Shown piece by piece: positions 1 to 11,370 of a stretch of 64,000 bases of DNA. The stretch is taken from the NCBI GenBank assembly GCA_001465935.1, contig LNKV01000022.1, positions 372,001-436,000 of the forward strand. The letters are read 5' to 3'. Each line of letters starts with the position of its first letter. The stretch's first letter is position 1. Origin of the DNA: Clarireedia homoeocarpa. Lineage: Eukaryota; Ascomycota; Leotiomycetes; Helotiales; Rutstroemiaceae. The translations under genes were made by a program, and so were the position numbers. The notes beneath the pieces are model-generated. The model did not search any database. It was not told the DNA's origin and saw only the letters and a list, made by a program, of their open reading frames with translations.

Positions 1-1767
1 GTCATGTCCAGATGAACCAAGAGCCAGTGTTTGGCAGCAACGTCGAGGAAAGGAATAGGCAGATTTTTGTGATGTTGATTTAGGGGCGTAGAATTTGGTT
101 CTTTTGACTCTTTCACCCGTTTTGGCTGATCTGCGTCCTTTATATCTCTTATTTGACTTTATATAGCCTTCCAATCTACAGATCTTTGCTCTTCACCCTC
201 TCCACCCCTATAGAAATTGTTCACTCTCCTGAGTCCCACCTACTCCTTAGTAATTCATTCAGTGTAGGACTTAGTGTACGGTCAGTGATACGGTGGCTGA
301 TATTGAGGATCATATATATACGTACGTACGTAGGAATTCGATATCACACACAGACGTAGGTATTCGCCAAGATCAGTAATATTAAGGATATACTGAAATA
401 CCGAAATGTAGTATATTCCTAAGAGTTCAGGAATTTGAACTTCCTGATTAAGCAATTGTAGAGCTATATGAAATCAAATATAAGCTTAAATTGTCACTTC
501 TCTAGAAGTGGCATCACTTTTGGACTTTTCACAAGCTAGGGAAAGGAGCCCTGCTTCTCCCTTCTCCCCTCGGCCTACTTTCTCTCTCCTCGGCCTGCTT
601 TCTCTCTTAAGAAGTACTAGCACTGGCAATTAGCTAAAGGCAACCAACTGAAGGCTTTATATTCCATCGAGTGCTCCAGTATTTCAGTATATTGCTAATA
701 TTAGTAGTATTTCAACTGAAACCGAGTATTACCAGTAAGTAGTATAGAATCCAATACACCTTACTAGGCATATATCCTTGAGAATCCATATATATCACTA
801 CAGTAAGACGTATACAAAATACTGAAAATACTAAGTCCTACACTGAATTCATTCATGCCTTCATTCACTCGGGTATTCACATCGAGACACTTACTTACAC
901 TTGCCTTGTTCCGAAAAACGTTACTTACACCGATTGTGACGTGTGAAGTCAAACGTATAAATACAATGCAATAGGAAAAAGCTCTCAAAAGAGATATATT
1001 CCTAAAAGTTCCTTACAGCGATACTCCCAAGTACGATCAACAGATCCTAGCTAACCAACCAACCAACCAACAAACAAACAAGCATAAATAGTAAATATTT
1101 AACAGCTTCGATCACTAGATCTAGATTCGCTGCAGCCAGCTAGCCGACTTCAGTAAACGCTACTCCTCAGAGTAGTAAAGAAGTACTCGGATAATGAATG
1201 ATGTAACAGCATACATGTCCCATGTAGTTGTAATAATAACAGTACCATACTAATAACCTATCCAAACGACTATAAGATTCTCAGCCTCACCATAATCTAA
1301 CAACGGTAATATTAAGTTACTCTATTTAGACTTACATTGCGTTTCTAATCCGGATCACCGCTTGCTCATCTTGCTATCGCTATATAGTAATAGCAAGCAC
1401 CATCTCACTCACTACCTATCGCTGCTATTTCCTACTCTCCCACCACTGCCTTCTCACAATAACAATACTCACTCACTCGCTCACTACTCACCCACTCAAG
1501 CACACATCACACCGTGGGGAAACAGCAGTATAACGTAACATAACGTACCCTAATCTTATACATGCCAAAGAACTTTTATACACAGACACACGCATGCTAA
1601 GCACAAACATATATTTATTCATTAGCCTGATTTCTCTTCTTCTTTCTTCCTTTCTCTCTTCCAAAGTATTCGTATTCAAACATTCGATAATCCAATCTAG
1701 ACCATCCATTAAACCACAACCCCACTCCCATTTCCATTCCCAGCTAGAACCATAACTATAGCCATAC
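1..1767. other. Intergenic, AT-rich, no gene seen
   Basis: No open frame here has recognisable protein content. The stretch is AT-rich with scattered short repeats such as the CAAC/CAAA run near 1053-1080. A 41-bp segment at 493-533 recurs in the 50.2-kb intergenic region and is listed separately. The right part lies 3' of the oxysterol-binding protein gene. Confidence 0.6.
493..533. repeat. 41-bp dispersed motif, copy 1
   Basis: This segment contains a short palindrome (CACTTCT, two bases, AGAAGTG) followed by a CACTTTTGGA-type stretch. A copy with four differences (three transitions and a one-base gap) lies at 50242-50281 in the same orientation. It may be the end of a dispersed element. 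No second end was found by eye. Confidence 0.5.
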
Positions 1768-3135
1768 CTACAAACCCCCAGCAATCGTCTCCGCAGCCGC
1801 CCTATTCTTGCCCACACTTTCATCCCCCGCCGCAGGAGCCGAACCTTGCTCCGTCGTAACTAGAACCTTCTGCTCTCCTTGCTGCGTCACTTCACCCTCC
1901 TTTTGTCTCCCCGTACCACTCTCCCACCTCCTTGCCTTTTCTTCATCAAACCTCCAGATCCCCCCTGTTTTATCCGCATCCGGCGCCAATGCAATAACCG
2001 GGCCCAAATTCTCCAAAATCGGATCCTGCTCCACCCTTGTAAAGAACCTCCTCTCCCAACTCCTCCCTTCATTTTTCTCCTGTATCCTCAGCTCCCTCTG
2101 CGCGACCTCGATCTTGCTCTTCTCATTTCCTGTCGTATCCATATCACCCACTGCAATCGCCGCCGCGACTTTCGACCACGCGCGACGCGACTCCATCGGA
2201 TCTTGTTCTTCGATTGGCGCGATGGTGAGGGGTGTGGTCGGGGAATTGTCCGCATCGTAGGTGTCGACTAGGTTGCCGCTTTTCTTGCCGCCTTCGCGGA
2301 TCTCGAAGGATTTGGTCCACTGCCCAGTGACGGTGTAGAGGGTGTCTTTTTCTTTGCCCGTTGGGTACATGGTTGCGGTGAAACTGTTCTTTTTGCCAGA
2401 TAGCCATCCTTTGCCGCTGTAGTCAATCTTGGCAGTGAAACCTGAACTGCTAGTGATGAACGTGGTGTCGTTGAGTTCGACGAATGGGGAGCCGAATATT
2501 AGACCCTCAATATGGAGGTTGGGGAGGGTGATCAGGTAGGTTTCGTTGTAGGCGGGGATGCTGTAGACGGCATGGCCGATTTGCTTAACGTTGATGGTTC
2601 TGGAGAATGATGCCTTTTGTGCGTTGTAGCCTTGCAGATATACGCCATGTTCCTTATTCGAGATTTGGTACGCAGTGGCTGGTGGATGATGGCTGTAGTG
2701 ATGTTAGAGAGTTTATTTGCTTGACATTTGTAGAATTACATACCTGACTTGCTCAGAAATCAATTCAGTCGTTCCACATGAATCAATCCATTTCCCAAGG
2801 AACAGCTCTCCCAAGAACGGGTTCAATGGCTTCTTCTCATTTCCAAACTTCTCACTTCGACTGGCATATTGCTGTTTTAGAGTACTGAGGAACCATTTCA
2901 ATACCAAGAGAGCTCGTTTCTGCGGATCCTTCTCAGCAGCGGGTGCGACGAAGAGTTTGGGATGTTCCGCCCAGTATGAGGAGAACTCGACTAGTGACGT
3001 TGAGGATAAGATAAATGGTGGAGCAGTCAATGAAGACAAATCACCCGAGAATGAAGCAATGGATTTTAAAAAGGCGCTCCATGATCCTTTGTTCTGGGGA
3101 GATACACCAGCTCCCTCGGTCTCGTTTGAAGACAT
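1768..3135 (-). CDS. Oxysterol-binding protein, Kes1/Osh4 type
   Basis: This is a lipid-transfer protein of the OSBP-related family. Short fungal members such as yeast Osh4/Kes1 move sterol and PI4P between membranes. Two exons join as 3135-2744 and 2692-1768, with a 51-nt GTATGT..ACAG intron. Joining them rebuilds the family signature EQVSHHPP across the junction at about residues 128-135. The product is 438 aa, close to yeast Kes1 (434 aa), with no PH or ankyrin domain, so it is the short soluble class. The N-terminal third carries a lid-like segment and the conserved NPFLGELFLG stretch. The C-terminal tail after about residue 400 is low-complexity and charged, probably disordered. The start chosen is the only ATG before the conserved core. 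The paralogue assignment (Osh4 or Osh5 type) is uncertain. Confidence 0.93.
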
Positions 3136-4665
3136 TTTGTCGTGCGAAGGTTGTAGAAAGAGAAACGTGGAGGTTGTGGAGGAGCTTGATCTATTTCGTA
3201 GGGGATTTTGCTGTTGGCGGGTATTAATAGTTCAGCAGCAAAAGATGTTGAGCACCCGAAATGCGAAAGCCGTGTGATGGGATTTGAATTTGGATTTGGA
3301 TTTGGATTTGGATTTGAATCTGAATCTGAATTTGAATTTATAACAACGTTTCACAGCATTTGTGCGTGTGCGTGTGATGTTCAGTTGTGAAATGCAAATA
3401 ATGTGAAAGGCAGGACGAACAACAATGTTATGTCGAGCTTGAGCGTCCAGGGATCGGTTTTTGTCTTGGCCTCCGTTGCCCCTCGTTATCCAAGTCCCAA
3501 GTGGTGGAGACGTCATCCACCCAGTATTCCAAATGTAGCTTGGTACACAGCCTCACTGCTTCCTCAGATAATTCGTCAGATAATTCGTCAGATCTTTGTA
3601 CCTGCAGAAACCATGAGAAGCTGATCAGTTAAGCGCAAGGAAGAAGATTCTAATGCTTTTCGGAAAAGTTGGTAGAGTTGCAGGACCGGTATTGGTGGCA
3701 CATCCTGACAGCGAGATCTGTATCCAAGGTTACTTCGCTGCTTGCATACGGAGCTGGCATGCTATTGAGGTTACATACATATAATGTATATCAGAGGCAA
3801 TTATTATGGAGAGGAGGTGGAGAGGTACAAAGCTTTGGATCCATTCGATCCATTCGTGTGCTGCTGCCACGAATCCCCAACCCAATTGGCTATATTTCAA
3901 AACATTCTTTGGCTCATTTTCCACGCGATACTATGAAAAAATATATTACCAGTGGGATATGGTCCAAATTTCGTAAGTGGCTTGTTCGTCATAACACTAC
4001 AAGCCGTAGAGCACGAATGAGATGTGAGAAGCGGCGGATGAATGAGCGGCGGATAAATACTGAAAGCATTTCAAACAGTTGTATTTATGGTCGCTCCGAG
4101 TGGTCAACTGAAGATAAGGCTGTGAACAATACGTGCGTGTATTACAGATTACTCGACTGAATACAGGATAATACATCTCGCTGATTGTTCTCCTGGAACA
4201 CACACAGCCCCTCGACAACATGTCGCCGCCGAACATCCTTCATCAAAAGGACCTTAATTATCCGCAGAAGAGGGAGGAAAACTGGAATTTCCGTAAATCC
4301 CAGCTCATCGAGTATCAGATCGTTACTCTAATAAGGTAGGAATGTACAGACCCCACCAAAGAAATAGCAATCTAGACATGGGTAGTTTAGCTAGTGAAAA
4401 GGGAGCGAAAGGAGGATCATTAAGGGGATGGCTCCAATGACACCGGTAGCATAACAACAAGCACTAAAACATCTCACAAGTAATGTCCATCATGTTCGGT
4501 ATCAAAACATTTCATTGCATTATCACTGGTCTGACCTAAACTCCCCTCTCCCCCCACCATTTCTTCCAACTCAACATGGATATTGTTCCCTATAACATAG
4601 TCTTAAAGCCGTGATATCATTGAAAATGTAGAATCAGTAACAACTAGAGCTTGTTCTTTATGCTC
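3136..4665. other. Intergenic between OSBP and aldolase genes
   Basis: This holds the OSBP promoter side and the 3' flank of the aldolase gene. A GGATTT/GAATTT hexamer tract lies at about 3282-3340. A 163-codon open frame at 3669-4160 has no recognisable domain and is treated as chance. Confidence 0.55.
3282..3340. repeat. Hexanucleotide tract (GGATTT-like)
   Basis: About ten imperfect copies of a GGATTT unit, drifting to GAATCT and GAATTT at the right end, sit just upstream of the OSBP start. It is a simple-sequence repeat in a promoter region. Confidence 0.8.
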
Positions 4666-5966
4666 TTATAGCTGTCCTGCAGTGTTGAAGTCCTCGAGAC
4701 CCTCCTTGAGACGAGCGGACATGGTTTTCTCACCCTCGCGAACCCAAACTATGACCGTTAGCATCTGTGGTGATCTTAAAAGAACTGGAATACTCACCTC
4801 TCGGGTCGAATGATTTTTTGTTTGGCTTATCAGGTCCGTCTGGGTTGCCCACAGGTGTCATGAGATAGTCCTTCTTCTTGAGGACGTAATCTCTAATACC
4901 ACTGAGGTAAGCGAATTGCATATCGGTGTCAAGGTTAACCTTAACAACACCGTTAGAAATAGCCTGCTTGAACTCTTCCTTGGAAGATCCGGATCCGCCG
5001 TGGAAGACCAAGAAGACTGGCTTGTCTTCCTTCGCTCCGATGCTATCCTTGACATGTTTTTGGTGCTTGGCGAGAAGCTCTGGGTGGAGCTTGACGTTAC
5101 CAGGCTTGTAGACACCGTGGACGTTGCCGAATCCAGCAGCAATGGAGAAGTATGGGGAGATAGGCGAGAGAGCCTTGTAGATAGCAAGAATATCTTCTGG
5201 TTGAGTGTATAGGGAGTTGTTGTCAACATCCTCGTTGTTGACACCATCTTCTTCACCACCGGTGATGCCGATTTCCTGGGTATTATGTTAGCTGATGTTC
5301 CTCGCAGAGCCTTTTATTGCCATAACTAACCATCTCGAGCCACTGCTTCATTGGTGCAGCACGTTCCAAGTATTTTGCGGTGGTCTTAATGTTGTAGTCT
5401 ACCTCTTCTTCACTCAAATCGATCATGTGGCTGGAGAACAATGGCTCTCCGTGTTCCTTGAAGTACTTCTCGTCGGCATCGAGGAGACCATCCAACCATG
5501 GGAGAAGCTTCTTGGCGCAGTGGTCGGTGTGTAGGATGACTGGAATACCATATGCTGGTGCAATGGCACGGATGTAGTGGGCACCGGCGATACCACCGGC
5601 AATGGAGGCTTCTTGGTTATCATTGGCAACACCCTGTTATGAGCAGTTAGTAACCGCAAATTTTGTTGAGAGAAGTAAGATTTTCGAACCTTTCCGGCGA
5701 AGTAAGCAGCACCACCCTGGGACATTTGAAGGATGATTGGGGCCTTTGCATCGCGGGCAGCTTCTAACGATGCGACAACGGTGGAAGAAGAGGTGACGTT
5801 CTGCAAGAATCAGTGTCCAATTTCACTATATATCCATCTTGATCAAGCGGAAACATACAATGGCGGGAATTGCGAAGTTGTGCTCTTGAGCATAGTTGAA
5901 GAGCTTGAGAACATCGTCTCCGACGATGACTCCGGACTTTCGGCTGAGAACGTCAAGGGCACCCAT
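4666..5966 (-). CDS. FBA1: Fructose-bisphosphate aldolase, class II
   Basis: This enzyme cleaves fructose-1,6-bisphosphate to dihydroxyacetone phosphate and glyceraldehyde-3-phosphate in cytosolic glycolysis and runs in reverse in gluconeogenesis. It is the zinc-dependent class II fungal type. Five exons (5966-5859, 5800-5690, 5633-5331, 5275-4798, 4748-4666) give 360 aa, the usual fungal length. The zinc-site motif HTDHCAKK is present at about residues 108-115, followed by the active-site loop EIGITGGEEDG and the phosphate-binding stretch FHGGSGSS, then NLDTDMQFA. Intron 2 uses an atypical GTTCGA donor; the other donors are GTATGT, GTTAGT and GTGAGT. The start was placed at MGALDVL, as in other fungal aldolases, and not at the in-frame ATG 16 codons upstream. 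As a highly expressed gene it should have a strong promoter in 5967-6500. Confidence 0.97.
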
Positions 5967-7030
5967 GTTGTGTGAATGTGTGATTGTGTGAATGTGTGAA
6001 TGTAGAAGTTGCAAATTTGTATCTGCTTGTTGTGTTTAATCAGTAAAGAGCTGAGGATGTTGTATGTTTGTTGACAGGAGGGAAAAGGTTTTCTAGCTGC
6101 GGATGAGGAGGGGGTTGAGTAGTAGCTTTTTCTTCAGGACCGTAGCATGAAATGACGCTAGTAGTGGGGGGGATGTTTCTGAATTCCCACCCACTTGCTG
6201 GCAAGCAATTTGATCTCCCAAAAAAGAAATGGAACCTCCGGGATCAAATTTTGGGGGACAAGTGACGTACCTGTTTGCTTTTTCCTTGTGGAGTTTTCTG
6301 TGTGGATAACTGGCGATGAGATGGCGTGGATGGCAGATAATTCTTCAATTCTACTTGTAAGGCTCGAGAGGGGGCCCGACGAGAGCTACTTAAGGGAAAC
6401 TCTCTTTGGCAGTGAAGTGGTGCAAGTGGGGTCTCCGGTGGAATAGGAGTTGGAATTGACCTCATGCCCCCATATTGCCGAAGAAACCACGGCGAGATCC
6501 CCCGACCTTGGTTGAATCATTCGTATGCATCTGCAGCTAGGGCAAGCAATAACGTTCTTCCGGTCATGGCTCGACTCGTTGTTCATCCAAGTGAAACTGC
6601 GACGGACTGAGGCAGTTCGGGTAAGACTCTTGGCGGGGAACGGTGGCGTGGATGGCATGGCATGGCAAAATATCAAAATATTTCCCAGAACGAGCCAAGC
6701 AATAGCTGGCTGCTTGTATGTGTTGGTGCGTTAATCTACCACAGAATCTAAGGCTGAGAAAAGTTGCTGGTGCTTTTTCGTTATGGCCAATACACAGCAT
6801 TACCAACCAATGAAACGGCTTCCCAAGCAACTAGGGTCGCTTCTAACCATCAGGATTCCCGCCCTGAGTCTACCTCTATTCTAAATCCAGACGTCTGCTA
6901 CATCGTGGACATTATTTTGTTCGGAGCATAGGTCGGGCATGACTGATCACATCTCGGGAACAGCGATCCGTGTGTTGTATTCCGAAATATCGAGCAAGTC
7001 AACATATATATACGTCTATAATGTAAAGCT
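5967..7030. other. Intergenic, aldolase promoter region
   Basis: The left part is the presumed aldolase promoter and 5' UTR, with TGTGAATG repeats at about 5971-6003. The right part is the 3' flank of the bL9m gene. Nothing else can be supported. Confidence 0.5.
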
Positions 7031-8029
7031 CTATCCCTGGACATTTACTCTTATAGTTCGCCTGACAGCATCAGCTCCTTTGACCTTGATGTCAATCTCA
7101 TATGTGCCAACGTGTGTGACTTGATCTTTCTTTTCCGTCTTCCCCACAAATGTGATATCCTCTGGCCCGAACACAACTCGTTTCCCTTGTTCATCCTCGG
7201 CCAGAATGGCCTTCAGGTTTGCGGCGATGTCGGTCGTCGACACTGAGCCATAAATAGCTACCTTCGGGGGCTCTCGCTTCTCGTTCCCTCCTGCTGCAGC
7301 TGAAATCACAGATGATGCGGGTATAGACGGCGATGTTCTCCTGGCCGGAAGTGGAGCGATTGTGATAGCTGTTCGGGAGAATTCGAGACTGGGCGGAAGT
7401 AGGCGCGACAACAATTCGGAGGAGCGTTCGGGCTACATGAGTTTGTGTTAGAAATCCGGGACCTCTCATTTGTGGAAAATTATGGCGCAGCCTTACGCTC
7501 AATATTTCAACTCCAGCTGAGTTGGTTGTTCGTTCCCTCCGTGACTTCTGCTTCTTCTCCTTCGGTTCAGATGGAAGGTCAACCGGCGCCTGTACTGCGA
7601 CTCTGCGACTTCCAAAGCTGCCATCTGGAGGCGCGACAATTTTCCTCGAACCTAATGCCTCCAACTCTGCGGGTGTCACATACACTGCGATATGGCTGGG
7701 GTACCATTTATTTCGCATCAAGCCAGGAGGAACCTGAACCATTTTGCCTATGTGATTGTCAACTCATGGCATGATTGAATATCAACTCAATGAATATTAC
7801 CTTTCGCGCCATATCCAGGCATACCCGATAAAAGTTTGACGGTAACAGTATGATCTTTCTCCTTCGCAAGTTGTTTTTTGCCCCGAATTTGTTGCCCTCT
7901 TGGGAACCATGACCCATCAATTAGGCCGGCCGTCGTCCGACGCAGGCATGACAGGCAAGACGGTGCCCGGTGCTGTAGTAGAGATGCCATTGAACTTGAC
8001 CTTACAAGAAGACCAAATCTACATGTCAA
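7031..8029 (-). CDS. Mitochondrial ribosomal protein bL9m
   Basis: This is a structural protein of the mitochondrial large ribosomal subunit, of the bacterial L9 family (yeast Mrpl50). Three exons join as 8029-7801, 7747-7497 and 7432-7031, giving 293 aa. The bL9 N-domain spans about residues 60-105 and reads KLLSGMPGYGAKG, then KMVQVPPGLMRNKWYP, matching the family pattern of a GxxG turn followed by a basic RN-x-YP segment. The basic N-terminus before it (SCLSCLRRTTAG) fits a mitochondrial presequence. The C-terminal region carries a conserved-looking ending, VGTYEIDIKVKGADAVRRTIRVNV. A second in-frame ATG at 7990 (MASLLQ) is an equally good start and gives 280 aa. Introns are 53 and 64 nt. 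Confidence 0.88.
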
Positions 8030-8605
8030 AATATCTCCAAATCAAACAAGCTTTACTCACTCTATACACCCCCTCAGTTTACCCTAAACACACCTACCTC
8101 CACGAACGTCGGAGACTCGGTGAAATATCCGTCCACTCGGATTAGAGACTGCGAATTGAGGAGGATCAATTTTGTCTTCCACGGCAATTGATACTTGAGA
8201 ATATCTTCACTTCTTCGCATCCATGCGCTGCTCTTCCCGGCAGAAAGTCTTTGATTTTTTACTTTGAAAGTACAGCCTCTGTATGCTTTGATAATTGGCG
8301 CATAACTCATACCCATTTCCGTACAGTCTGATTTCCTTGGGTTCCGCAATATTGGCAGCGGGGACCTTGATCTTTACCTTACGAGGAATTTCACATTCTT
8401 TAACACCCTTTTTCTTTCGACACAAAATATCTCTACATATGTGTGTAGTGAGAACAGTCTCAGTTGGGGCTTTGTCGTGGATTGAACGGTGGTATTAAAA
8501 TTTATGTCTCAATTCCTCTGATTATCTCAACTATACATCAACACCTCGGACTTTGAGATATCCGGCGGCATCCTCAGCCTCAAGCGACCCTTTCCTCCCT
8601 CGACA
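8030..8605. promoter_or_regulatory. Divergent promoter region, bL9m and UBP gene
   Basis: The 576 bp between two divergently oriented genes should contain both promoters and 5' UTRs. Two overlapping minus-strand open frames here (8074-8425) have no recognisable content. I see no clear TATA box. The assignment rests only on gene orientation. Confidence 0.4.
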
Positions 8606-10627
8606 ATGCACGAGAAACAATTCACAACATTGACATATGCGGCTGGCGCATCTCTTGCGGCGATTACCCTGGTGTACGTTTTTGCTCCCACCTTCTTCAT
8701 AGACGAACAAAACGGAGCGTCCTCATCGAGCTCGCGGAAGAAAGCTGCCGTCGGACTCATCAATAACGCCAATGATTGCTTCATCAACTCCGTACTCCAG
8801 GCTCTTGCTGGACTGGGCGACCTCAGAGTATACCTGATCAGGGAAACACATCGAAGGAAGTTGGATGGGGACGAGGTCTACAATCAATTTGTGGAAGACC
8901 CGGCGCGCAAAGAGTTGCCAAAGTGGAAAATAGAGGGTTTACAGAAGGGACTTGTTACAACAGGTCTGAAGGATATACTTGATGCGCTGAATGAAAGACC
9001 AATATCTAAAAAGACAATTTCCGCTGCGCCGTTTGTACATGCATTGGAAGCTGCTTTCAAGCAGCGGATCAGTCGACAACAACAGGACGCTCAAGAGTTC
9101 CTCCAAGTGGTCGCAGAAAGACTTTGTGATGAGTATCATGCAGGCCAACGGGCAAGAGATCACGCAAGAGGCTTGCACCTTACCAATGGTGTCGTGTCTG
9201 AGGAGCACATTCTGGATGAAAAATCCGTGAATGAAAAGTTAAGCAAGATCGTGCATGAAGAGAACACGGTAGTTGCGATCGATTCTGCAACCAGAAAGCC
9301 GGATTCTAGCTCATCTGACGGTTCTGGCAAAGCTAGTTCAATCGCTTCCACAGTGCCGCGCTTGGAAGCCCAACAAAATGGCTACGTAGAGCAAGAAGAA
9401 GGCTTCCCGTTCGAGGGTGGCTCCGAGTCTCAGATCGAATGCTTAACCTGTGGCTTCAAGCCGAAGGCCACCCAAAGCACATTTTGCTCTCTGACATTAA
9501 CAGTACCACAGGTCACATCGACTACTTTAAATGAATGTTTTGACGGCATGTTTAAAACAGAATACATCGAAGATTTTAAATGCGAGAAGTGTCGACTAGT
9601 ACACGCATTGGAGACTTATGAAAAAGAATACGCTCGTTCCAATTCAGAGAAGTTTAAGGATAAGACTAAGATTGCTATAGACAAGTTGAAGGCTGCTATA
9701 GAAATAAACCCCGAGGAAGAGCTCCTCGATGTTCAACTACCTGATTCGAAGTTCGCCCCCAAACGGAAAATTGCGAAACATGTTCGCATCACTAAATTTC
9801 CCAAAGTTATGGCAGTACATCTTTCAAGGTCCATTTTTGATTCTAGGTCAACAATGAAGAATTCAGCAAAGGTAGCATTTCCCGAACGCCTACCTCTGGG
9901 TGGATTACTGCAACAACGACATTATAAATTACTGAGTTTAGTATGTCACAAAGGAAGTCATCATAGCGGGCATTACGAATCTTTCAGGAGACAGAATATC
10001 CATGCCCCTTATTCTACACGAAACACATTTCAACCATCTGTTGCGTTCAGCAAAAGTACCACTCCTGTTCCTTCACAAATTTCTACTCCTCAAATTAGGG
10101 CCGTGCCAAAGGATGATACAGACACTGCCACTTTGTCGTCCATGCCTGAGTTGTTGTCACCGACAACGGCATCCACAACTTCCTTACCAATTACGAATGG
10201 TCGGGCTTCGGTAGATTCTGTACGAAACAGTCACCCTCTCTCGACGATTCCGTCCCAAAGTGCGACTAGCTTTTCGACCCCTTCAAAGGCACGAGGACCT
10301 ACGTCGGCCCCACGTGATAGCGATAGCGGTAGCATACGCTCAATGGGTCGATCCGCCAGGGAGTCACTTTCAAAGATCTCGAGCACAATCAGCCGATCGT
10401 CGCCTACACCCTCTTCGGCCCCAAGGAAATCTACGTCAAACAGAGAAGGTACCCGAACATCGATGGGTGATGCTGTCCGTAGTAGGCGGAAGAAGAGGAT
10501 GTCTGATAGATGGTGGAGAATAAGTGATGATAAGATCAAAGAAAGCAAGACAAGTGAGGTGTTAGGTATGCAAAAAGAAGTTTACATGCTATTTTACGAG
10601 TTAGAACGGGGAGATGATGACTCTTAG
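8606..10627 (+). CDS. Ubiquitin-specific protease, Ubp16-like, membrane-anchored
   Basis: This deubiquitinase is of the USP/UCH (C19) family. It is a single exon of 673 aa. A hydrophobic segment at residues 10-32 predicts an N-terminal membrane anchor, as in yeast Ubp16 on the outer mitochondrial membrane. The Cys box GLINNANDCFINSVLQALAG gives catalytic Cys58. The His box reads CHKGSHHSGHYESF with catalytic His456. The WWRISDDKI motif at about residues 636-644, near the C-terminus, supplies the Asp side. A zinc-ribbon-like pair (CLTCGF and CEKCR) sits between them. Residues about 475-620 are a Ser/Thr/Pro-rich insert that splits the His box from the final block, probably disordered and phosphorylated. 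All catalytic residues are present, so activity is expected. The mitochondrial location is inferred from family resemblance. Confidence 0.92.
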   Translation: MHEKQFTTLTYAAGASLAAITLVYVFAPTFFIDEQNGASSSSSRKKAAVGLINNANDCFINSVLQALAGLGDLRVYLIRETHRRKLDGDEVYNQFVEDPARKELPKWKIEGLQKGLVTTGLKDILDALNERPISKKTISAAPFVHALEAAFKQRISRQQQDAQEFLQVVAERLCDEYHAGQRARDHARGLHLTNGVVSEEHILDEKSVNEKLSKIVHEENTVVAIDSATRKPDSSSSDGSGKASSIASTVPRLEAQQNGYVEQEEGFPFEGGSESQIECLTCGFKPKATQSTFCSLTLTVPQVTSTTLNECFDGMFKTEYIEDFKCEKCRLVHALETYEKEYARSNSEKFKDKTKIAIDKLKAAIEINPEEELLDVQLPDSKFAPKRKIAKHVRITKFPKVMAVHLSRSIFDSRSTMKNSAKVAFPERLPLGGLLQQRHYKLLSLVCHKGSHHSGHYESFRRQNIHAPYSTRNTFQPSVAFSKSTTPVPSQISTPQIRAVPKDDTDTATLSSMPELLSPTTASTTSLPITNGRASVDSVRNSHPLSTIPSQSATSFSTPSKARGPTSAPRDSDSGSIRSMGRSARESLSKISSTISRSSPTPSSAPRKSTSNREGTRTSMGDAVRSRRKKRMSDRWWRISDDKIKESKTSEVLGMQKEVYMLFYELERGDDDS

Positions 10628-11359
10628 ATGCAGGGTCGATGTGCATTTGGAACGGGGCCGCATACATAATTATTATAGCTATTGATGTTTGTATATAAGG
10701 TTTCGGATGGATATTCCGAGCATTCAGACGACAGAAAATGTCTGTCTAGATATTCAATAAAGAAGATGAGCACATCTGGGGCTCGTGGGTTGAATTGTGC
10801 TCCACGATAGAGTGCAGTGTTGTGAGCTCTGGGGCATGAGAGATGTAAACAAGTCATCTCAAAATGAGTGAGCTCTCGCACTGTGCATTGAATGAAGACA
10901 CGTCTTCACTGATATGTATACTTTGTTAGAATTGACCTATCAAATATCTTCTATGCGTCGTGAAAACAGGTGGATGGTTGAGAGTGATAGGATGTGTCCG
11001 AACCCGCAAAGTATTCGAGTAACCAATTCACAAACTTCATCGCTGAACGTCTTGCATGAATCATAACTTCATTGGCGTTGTATATTTAACTGGTCAAGAA
11101 AGTCTCCTTTTTTCAATATACGCAACCGAAATAAAGTTGACACATGTAAATCCGCTTAAAGCGGACGTCTACCATAAATCCCTAACAAAGGAAATACATA
11201 CAACAACCGAGCACTATCGCGTGCGCCCCTCCATAAACACCTGCACCAAAAAAATAGAACGCGCTTTCGCGTTCCTCATTCCGCGACTACCCCAAAAACC
11301 CACGACTTTCTCAACGAGCAATTGCACAACGATAATTTTGCTCACGAACATGCGCGCAA
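10628..11359. other. Intergenic, UBP 3' flank and next promoter
   Basis: No gene is recognised. A short upstream reading frame overlapping the next start codon is listed separately. Confidence 0.5.
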
Positions 11360-11370
11360 ATGGCACATAA
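11350..11370 (+). promoter_or_regulatory. Six-codon upstream ORF overlapping the next start
   Basis: An ATG at 11350 opens a six-codon frame that ends in TAA at 11368-11370. It therefore spans the main ATG at 11360 in another frame. Such an overlapping upstream ORF usually lowers translation of the main frame. Whether it lies in the transcript depends on an unmapped transcription start. Confidence 0.4.

Noticed and set aside
1808..2271. Long plus-strand frames opposite the OSBP gene
   Set aside because: They are antisense shadows of the OSBP second exon.
3669..4160. 163-codon plus-strand open frame
   Set aside because: No recognisable domain, irregular composition, and it lies in an AT-rich gap. 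Treated as chance.
8074..8425. Two overlapping minus-strand frames upstream of bL9m
   Set aside because: No conserved content. They lie in the divergent promoter and do not splice convincingly into bL9m.
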